This document shows positions 59,354 to 64,000 of a stretch of 64,000 nucleotides of DNA, piece after piece. The notes beneath the pieces are model-generated. The model saw only the letters and a program-made list of their open reading frames with translations. It was not told the DNA's origin and did no database searches. How positions within the stretch are numbered: the first letter of the stretch is position 1; each line of letters starts with the position of its first letter. The DNA comes from Sphingomonas sp. (GTDB lineage Bacteria > Pseudomonadota > Alphaproteobacteria > Sphingomonadales > Sphingomonadaceae). The DNA is taken from the NCBI RefSeq assembly GCF_029239295.1, contig NZ_JAQZBC010000010.1:1-64000 (forward strand). The letters are read 5' to 3'. The position numbers were made by a program, and so were the translations under genes.

Positions 59354-60100
59354 ATGCAGTCGGATCGATCGGCAGCCTTGTCGTGGGAGGATGTGGACGC
59401 GCTCGCCGCCGAGGCAGTGGCGCTCGGCGAGCGCGCCGGGCTGCCCTATCTCGCGGCGCAGAGCGACCTGGGCGATCCCGTGCCGATGGCCGACCGCGAC
59501 GGCCGCGCCTATGCCGAACGGATGCCATGGGTGTGTGTGACCGACACCTATTGGCGCAACCGCAGCCTGGCGCTGCGATCAAGCTTTCTCCACGCCGCGC
59601 GCATCTTTGCCGAGCCGATCTGGTATGCCGACGGACGGCTGGGTTCGTGGCGCCCGACCGGCCTGCTCGATGCGATCGATTGTTCGCGGGTGACGCAGGA
59701 GTTCGGCTTCACCGGCGCGGTGATCGCGCCCGTTCACCTGGCCGGGGGACAGGTGGGAACTGTGCTGTGGGTCGCGACCGCACCGGTCGACATGCCGGCG
59801 ATCTTCGCCACCTGGGCCGAGCCGATGTTCGCGCTCGCCTATCGCCTGCTGGCGGCGCACACCGAACTGACCATGCGCCGCGTGCGGACGCCGCCAGGGC
59901 AATTGTCCGCGCGCGAGGCGCAATGCGTGCGCTGGGCGGCGGCGGGGAAGACCAATGCCGAGATTGGCACCATCCTGTCGCTCTCGGTCTCGACCGTCCG
60001 CTTCCACCTGCGCAACGCGGCGGAAAAGCTGGGCGCCACGACGCGCGCGCGGATGATCCAGATCGCGACCGGCCACGGCTTCCTCGGCCCGCACGCCTGA
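59354..60100 (+). CDS. LuxR-family transcriptional regulator (LuxR solo)
   Basis: A 248-aa protein with an N-terminal ligand-binding domain (about residues 10-170) that resembles the autoinducer-binding fold (for example WVCVTDTYWRNRSLALRSSF) and a C-terminal HTH: LSAREAQCVRWAAAGKTNAE then IGTILSLSVSTVRFHLRNAA and EKLGATTRARM. The HTH matches quorum-sensing LuxR proteins, but no luxI gene is near, hence a solo. Divergent from the SDR gene; the acyl-CoA dehydrogenase gene follows. Confidence 0.83.
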   Translation: MQSDRSAALSWEDVDALAAEAVALGERAGLPYLAAQSDLGDPVPMADRDGRAYAERMPWVCVTDTYWRNRSLALRSSFLHAARIFAEPIWYADGRLGSWRPTGLLDAIDCSRVTQEFGFTGAVIAPVHLAGGQVGTVLWVATAPVDMPAIFATWAEPMFALAYRLLAAHTELTMRRVRTPPGQLSAREAQCVRWAAAGKTNAEIGTILSLSVSTVRFHLRNAAEKLGATTRARMIQIATGHGFLGPHA

Positions 60101-60132
60101 GCGCGGCGCCGTCGCCCTGACAGGAGCGTCAG

Positions 60133-61317
60133 GTGCATGGCCGCGCCGGTCAGCGCACGGTGGCCGGCATGGAGAGCCTGAACAGCGCAGACGCGCGCGC
60201 CTTTCGTGACGAGGTGCGCACCTTTCTGTCCGAGAAGCTGACGCCCGAGCTGCGGCGCGGCGCACGGCGCGGGACCAGCGTGTTCCTGCATCCCGAGGTT
60301 GCCGATGCGTGGCAGCGGATCCTGCACGCGCAAGGCTGGGCCGCGCCGGATTGGCCGGTCGAATATGGCGGCACCGGCTGGAACGAGATCCAGCGCTACA
60401 TCTGGGCGGAGGAATATGCCCGCGCCCATGCACCGGGCCTGTCGCCGATGGGGCTGAAGATGGTGGCGCCGGTCATCATGCATTATGGCTCGCCGGAGCA
60501 GAAGGCGACGCTGCTGCCACGCATACTCTCCGGCGAGGATCGCTGGTGCCAAGGCTATTCGGAACCCGGCTCGGGCTCCGACCTTGCTTCGCTGAAGCTG
60601 CGTGCGGTACGCGACGGCGACGATTATGTGCTGAACGGCTCCAAGATCTGGACCACGCACGCACATTTCGCCAATCGCATGTTCTGCCTGGTGCGTACCA
60701 GCACGGAGGGGCGGCCGCAGACCGGAATCACCTTCCTCCTGCTGGAGATGAACACGCCCGGCATCACCGTCTCGCCAATCCATACGCTAGCGGGCGAGCA
60801 TGAGTTCAACCAGGTGTTCTTCGACGACGTCCGCGTGCCGGTTAGCGGCAGGCTGGGCGAGGAGAATGACGGCTGGACTGTGGCAAAGCACCTGCTGACG
60901 TTCGAGCGCTCCGGCCGCTATGCGCCGGGCCTTGCCGCGACGCTCGACATGGTACGCGAGGCGGCCGAGACGGCCGGCTGGCTCAGCCACGAAGGCAATC
61001 GCGAGCGGCTGGCGCGGGAGGCGATTGCGGTGGAGGCGTTGCGCGCGATCGAACTGGCGGGCCTCGAGGGTGGCGGGCCGGCGGACGCCGTGCGCCCGTC
61101 AATGCTGAAGGTGCTTGGGACCGAAGCCTCGCAACGCATCGACCTTTTGGCGCTGGAGATCGCCGCCGGATGGGACGGCCCGATCGAGGATGCGCCCGAT
61201 GCAATCGCCATCGCGATGCCGAAGTATTTGAACAATCGGGCGGCGAGCATCTACGCCGGATCGAACGAAATCCAGCGCGATCTGATCGCGCGGGTGGTGG
61301 TGGACCAGGCGGCCTGA
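60133..61317 (+). CDS. Acyl-CoA dehydrogenase
   Basis: FAD-dependent ACAD, 394 aa from the GTG at 60133. The GTG has AGGAG six bases upstream; the alternative ATG at 60169 would match family N termini slightly better (MESLNSADARAFRDEVRTFL). Motifs: WCQGYSEPGSGSDLASLKLRA in the middle domain, EHEFNQVFFDDVRVP, and YAGSNEIQRDLIARVVV at the C terminus. Acts in CoA-ester catabolism; chain length is not deducible. Confidence 0.88.
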   Translation: MHGRAGQRTVAGMESLNSADARAFRDEVRTFLSEKLTPELRRGARRGTSVFLHPEVADAWQRILHAQGWAAPDWPVEYGGTGWNEIQRYIWAEEYARAHAPGLSPMGLKMVAPVIMHYGSPEQKATLLPRILSGEDRWCQGYSEPGSGSDLASLKLRAVRDGDDYVLNGSKIWTTHAHFANRMFCLVRTSTEGRPQTGITFLLLEMNTPGITVSPIHTLAGEHEFNQVFFDDVRVPVSGRLGEENDGWTVAKHLLTFERSGRYAPGLAATLDMVREAAETAGWLSHEGNRERLAREAIAVEALRAIELAGLEGGGPADAVRPSMLKVLGTEASQRIDLLALEIAAGWDGPIEDAPDAIAIAMPKYLNNRAASIYAGSNEIQRDLIARVVVDQAA

Positions 61318-61345
61318 CGCGCCAAACAATCGGCGCGGTGGCGGC

Positions 61346-61708
61346 TTAGCAGCGTTCGAGCAGCTCGATGCGGTTGCCGAACGGGTCCGCGACATAGCGG
61401 CGGACGTATCCTGCCAGGGGCTCGTCCTCGACCGCCGCGAACCCGTCCGCGGCGAGAGCGGCAACAAGCGCCGCCAGATCGGTGACGAGGAACGCCGGAT
61501 GCGCCTTGCGGGCAGGTCGGAAATCCGGCTCGAGTCCCAGATGCACCTTCAGCGCGCCGCGCTCGAACCAGCAGCCGCCGCGCGCCGCCAGATTGGCCGG
61601 CTTCGGGAGCTCGGGAATCCCGAGAAGACCGGCATAAAAGCTGTGCGCCGCCGCCTCCCCGCCGGGCGGCATCGCGATCTGGACGTGGTCGAGCGCCTCA
61701 ACCGGCAT
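61346..61708 (-). CDS. VOC-family glyoxalase-like protein
   Basis: A 120-aa vicinal-oxygen-chelate protein with one beta-alpha-beta-beta-beta unit pair: begins MPVEALDHVQIAMPPGGEAA with a metal-ligand His, then RGALKVHLGLEPDF, HPAFLVTDLAALVAALAADG and YVADPFGNRIELLERC with the terminal Glu ligand. Small single-chain VOC proteins dimerise to form the site. Substrate unknown. Confidence 0.82.
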   Translation of the reverse strand: MPVEALDHVQIAMPPGGEAAAHSFYAGLLGIPELPKPANLAARGGCWFERGALKVHLGLEPDFRPARKAHPAFLVTDLAALVAALAADGFAAVEDEPLAGYVRRYVADPFGNRIELLERC

Positions 61709-61821
61709 GTCGCTCCTCCCCTGCTTGCCCTGGGTTCACAACACAGTGCGCGATGCTGGGTCTGATTGTCCATTACGCCAGTGCGTCTTGCCGTTTCGCC
61801 CCGCAGCTGTTGTAGTGGGGC

Positions 61822-62235
61822 ATGTTACGGGCGTTTGCCAAATCGGTGCTGGCGGGTGCGCTAATTGGGGCGGCGCCCTTCCTGATCGTCTCCATGATGT
61901 TCGGCCTGTTTGGGCTGATCCGGATTGAACGCCTCAGCGACATTCCATTGTCTTTGTTCCTGGCGATCATGCCGCTTCTGGTCGCCGTGCCGATCGTGGC
62001 GGGCGGCGCGGTGCTGATCGGGTTGCCGCTGACCGCATGGCTGACGCGCCATGCGCGTGAAAGCGCACTGGCCTATGCCGGGGTCGGCATCATCGCCGGC
62101 GCGGCGCTCGCGGCCATGATCGTCTTCGTCATCGACGTGTACGACGGCTATTGGCTTGCCGGCATGGGCGCTGCGAGCGGCGGGGTCACGGGCTGGACGT
62201 GGTGGGCGTCGGCGCGGCAGCCGAACGCCCGCTAG
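61822..62235 (+). CDS. Small integral membrane protein, unknown
   Basis: A 137-aa protein with four hydrophobic segments (about residues 8-32, 44-64, 76-98 and 108-125). No family recognised. Divergent from the VOC gene and convergent with the ACAD-like gene (stop at 62255). Confidence 0.6.
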   Translation: MLRAFAKSVLAGALIGAAPFLIVSMMFGLFGLIRIERLSDIPLSLFLAIMPLLVAVPIVAGGAVLIGLPLTAWLTRHARESALAYAGVGIIAGAALAAMIVFVIDVYDGYWLAGMGAASGGVTGWTWWASARQPNAR

Positions 62236-62254
62236 CCAACGGCCGCCATCTTCG

Positions 62255-63001
62255 TCAGGCGGCGTAGCGCCGCAGGTGATGGCGCGCTGTGCCGTCGCCC
62301 TGCGCCAGCGTCCGTGCGCGGCGGAAATAGCCGCCGAGGCGCAGTTCGGCCGTCAGCCCCATCGCACCATGGATCTGCACCGCGCCTTCACCGACCAGCC
62401 GAGCCGCATCGTCGCACACCACCCGCGCCGCGGAGACGGCACGTGCCCGTACAGCGTCGTCGCCACCCTCGACGGCGTCGATCGCGGCACCGGTGATCGC
62501 ATCCGCCTGTTCGACGATCATCGCCATGTCGGCCATGCGATGCCGTAGCGCCTGGAAGCTGGCGATCGCCACGCCGAACTGCCGCCGTTCCTTTGAAAAG
62601 GTCGCTGCGTCGCGCAGCATCGTGCGGCACAGGCCCACGATCTCCGCACAGTGAAGGACGGTCAGCGCGTCCTCGGCCCATTGGCGCTCGCGCTGCTCCC
62701 TTGCACGCGCGAGCGCCGCGGCGCTGGCGTCAGCGCGCGGGCTACCCCCCTCCCGCGCACCAAGCCGCGTCGCAACCCAATGTTCGGACCAGGGCAGATC
62801 GACATTCGCCCGGCCGAACGCCGCTGCCACCACCGCAGCATCGCGAAGGTCGGTGCCAAGCCCCTCCTCGTCCGCCGCAATGCCTAGCTCAGCAAGGCCG
62901 GTGTCGATCACTGCCGCCTGCCAGTCGGCGCCATTCGCTAGCGCGGCGTCCAGCGTTTCGGCCAGCATCCGCTGTTCGTCGGTGCGCGCGAAGCTCGTCA
63001 A
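62255..63001 (-). CDS. Acyl-CoA dehydrogenase-like protein lacking the middle domain
   Basis: A 248-aa protein from a TTG start that overlaps the ligase stop by four bases (TTGA). The N-terminal helical ACAD domain (residues about 1-110) is followed at once by the C-terminal helical domain: CAEIVGLCRTMLRDAATFSK, ERRQFGVAIASFQALRHRMA, RLVGEGAVQIHGAMGLTAEL. The roughly 100-residue middle beta-domain of normal ACADs (about 380 aa), which contacts FAD and substrate, is absent. It could be a non-catalytic partner of a heteromeric ACAD or a decayed gene; the frame is intact. Confidence 0.75.
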   Translation of the reverse strand: MTSFARTDEQRMLAETLDAALANGADWQAAVIDTGLAELGIAADEEGLGTDLRDAAVVAAAFGRANVDLPWSEHWVATRLGAREGGSPRADASAAALARAREQRERQWAEDALTVLHCAEIVGLCRTMLRDAATFSKERRQFGVAIASFQALRHRMADMAMIVEQADAITGAAIDAVEGGDDAVRARAVSAARVVCDDAARLVGEGAVQIHGAMGLTAELRLGGYFRRARTLAQGDGTARHHLRRYAA

Positions 63002-64000
63002 TTCACTCTCCGTTCGTGACCGGCCCAGAAGGGCTCTCGCAGCGTTCGCCGCAGGATCTTGCCCGATGGATTGCGCGGCAGCGCCTCGATGAAATCGACG
63101 CTCTTGGGACATTTGAAGCCCGCGATCCGCTCACGCGCATGAGTGATGATCGCGGCGGGATCGCAGTCGGCGCCCGGCTTCAGCACGACGATCGCCTTCA
63201 CCGCCTCGCCCCATTTGGGATCAGGCACGCCGATCACGGCGACATCGGCCACCGCCGGATGGCCATAGATCGCGCTTTCCACCTCGGCCGGATAAACGTT
63301 CTCCGCGCCGGTGATGATCATGTCCTTGATGCGATCCTGGATGAAGAGATAGCCGTGCTCGTCCAGGATGCCGGCATCGCCCGTGCGCAGCCAGCCATCG
63401 CCGATCAGCGCCTTGGCGCTTTCCTCCGGCTTGTTCCAATAACCGCGGGTGTTGTTCGAACTGCGGATCGCGACTTCGCCGATCTCGCCCGGGGGCAGCG
63501 TGTTGCCGTCCTCGTCGATGATCTTCAGTTCGACACCGGGCAGCGCCTTGCCCGCGGCGGTCATCTTGTCCTCTCGGCCAGGCAGATGATCCTCGGGTGG
63601 CAGCGCCACGATCGACCCCCAGGTTTCCGTCATGCCATAGACCTGGACGAAGCCGCATCCGATCCGTTGCACCGCCTGCTGTAACAAGGGCAGCGGGATC
63701 GGACTGGCGCCGTAGGACAGCGTCTCGATCGAGGAGAAATCGGCCGTCGCCGCCTTGGAATGCTGAAGCATCAGGCCGATTGCGGCGGGAACGAGAAACA
63801 GCCGCCGCACGCGATGTTCGGCGATCGCGTCCATGACGTTGGCCGCGTCATATTCGGCATGGATGATCAGCTCCTGCCCGCTGTTCACCGCGCCCAGCGC
63901 GACGCCGACGCCACCGATATGGCCATAGGGCATGGCGATGATCGTCGTGTCGCCCGGATCGGCAAGCAGCCAGTCGATCCGTGCATCGATCTGCTTCTGC
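62998..64000 (-). CDS. Acyl-CoA ligase (AMP-binding), 5' end outside window
   Basis: ANL-superfamily fatty-acid or aromatic-acid CoA ligase. Visible motifs in order: VYGMTETWGSIVAL (adenylate-forming A5), GWLRTGDAGILDEHGYLFIQDRIKDMI (A7-A8 hinge, ligand Asp), and the catalytic Lys in LPRNPSGKILRRTL near the C terminus. The frame is open to base 64000, so about 200 N-terminal residues lie beyond. Coupled downstream to the ACAD-like gene. Substrate not determined. Confidence 0.9.
   Translation of the reverse strand, partial: QKQIDARIDWLLADPGDTTIIAMPYGHIGGVGVALGAVNSGQELIIHAEYDAANVMDAIAEHRVRRLFLVPAAIGLMLQHSKAATADFSSIETLSYGASPIPLPLLQQAVQRIGCGFVQVYGMTETWGSIVALPPEDHLPGREDKMTAAGKALPGVELKIIDEDGNTLPPGEIGEVAIRSSNNTRGYWNKPEESAKALIGDGWLRTGDAGILDEHGYLFIQDRIKDMIITGAENVYPAEVESAIYGHPAVADVAVIGVPDPKWGEAVKAIVVLKPGADCDPAAIITHARERIAGFKCPKSVDFIEALPRNPSGKILRRTLREPFWAGHERRVN

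Noticed and set aside
1..64000. tRNA, rRNA, CRISPR or insertion-sequence features
   Set aside because: None found on reading; no repeat-spacer pattern, transposase motif or terminal inverted repeats with target duplication.

Overview
The window is a dense, GC-rich alphaproteobacterial chromosome segment. Gene content and order point to a member of the Sphingomonadaceae (Sphingomonas or a close relative): argS-SPOR-nagZ-scpA-scpB-tatA-tatB-tatC in one run, glnE-bcp-DUF455-M23 peptidase-erpA-xthA in another, and a PhyR/NepR/EcfG general stress response (GSR) locus. I saw no rRNA, tRNA, insertion sequence, prophage or CRISPR array. Almost everything reads as chromosomal core with small accessory stretches. 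The species assignment is inference.

Layout. 1-7.6 kb: end of an LptG-type permease, a fatty acid desaturase, a GNAT-like protein, a small secreted protein, then xthA, erpA, an M23 peptidase, a DUF455 ferritin-like protein and a peroxiredoxin. 7.6-10.5 kb: glnE and an unlisted 58-residue gene. 10.5-14.6 kb: the GSR locus with ecfG, a 47-residue membrane protein, phyR, nepR (TTG start), a PhyP-like sensor protein, and downstream a very strong candidate for a GsrN-type small RNA with a perfect EcfG promoter and C-rich loops. 14.6-21.6 kb: entericidin, Tat translocase, ScpAB, NagZ, SPOR protein, ArgS and a small secreted protein. 21.6-29.7 kb: a phosphoesterase, a small gene with an EcfG-like promoter, and a complete RND efflux operon with its divergent TetR regulator and operator. 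29.7-37 kb: TonB receptor, a trehalose operon (otsB, GH15, otsA) and a CoxE-like VWA protein. 37-51 kb: RNase T2, a membrane protein, nadC, an SH3 protein, a 2-hydroxyacid dehydrogenase, a nitronate monooxygenase-like protein, a glycosyltransferase, glutaminase, GH130, an SDR, a hydrolase, SelO and AstD. 51-55 kb: an assimilatory sulfate reduction operon (siroheme methyltransferase, DUF2849, sulfite reductase, DUF934, APS/PAPS reductase). 55-58.4 kb: dnaB, UPF0262, a GH25-like protein and cytidine deaminase. 58.4-64 kb: an acyl-CoA metabolism cluster with a LuxR solo regulator.

How the parts connect. The GSR works by partner switching: phosphorylated PhyR sequesters NepR and frees EcfG. EcfG-type boxes (GGAAC, 16-17 bases, CGTT) lie before nepR and before the candidate sRNA. 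Weaker ones lie before a small 84-residue gene, two small lipoproteins and, with an 18-base spacer, the trehalose operon. Several scattered small genes may therefore belong to one stress regulon; this last point is inference. The most interesting observation is the sRNA at about 14401-14503: nothing coding explains it, yet it has promoter, two hairpins and a terminator.
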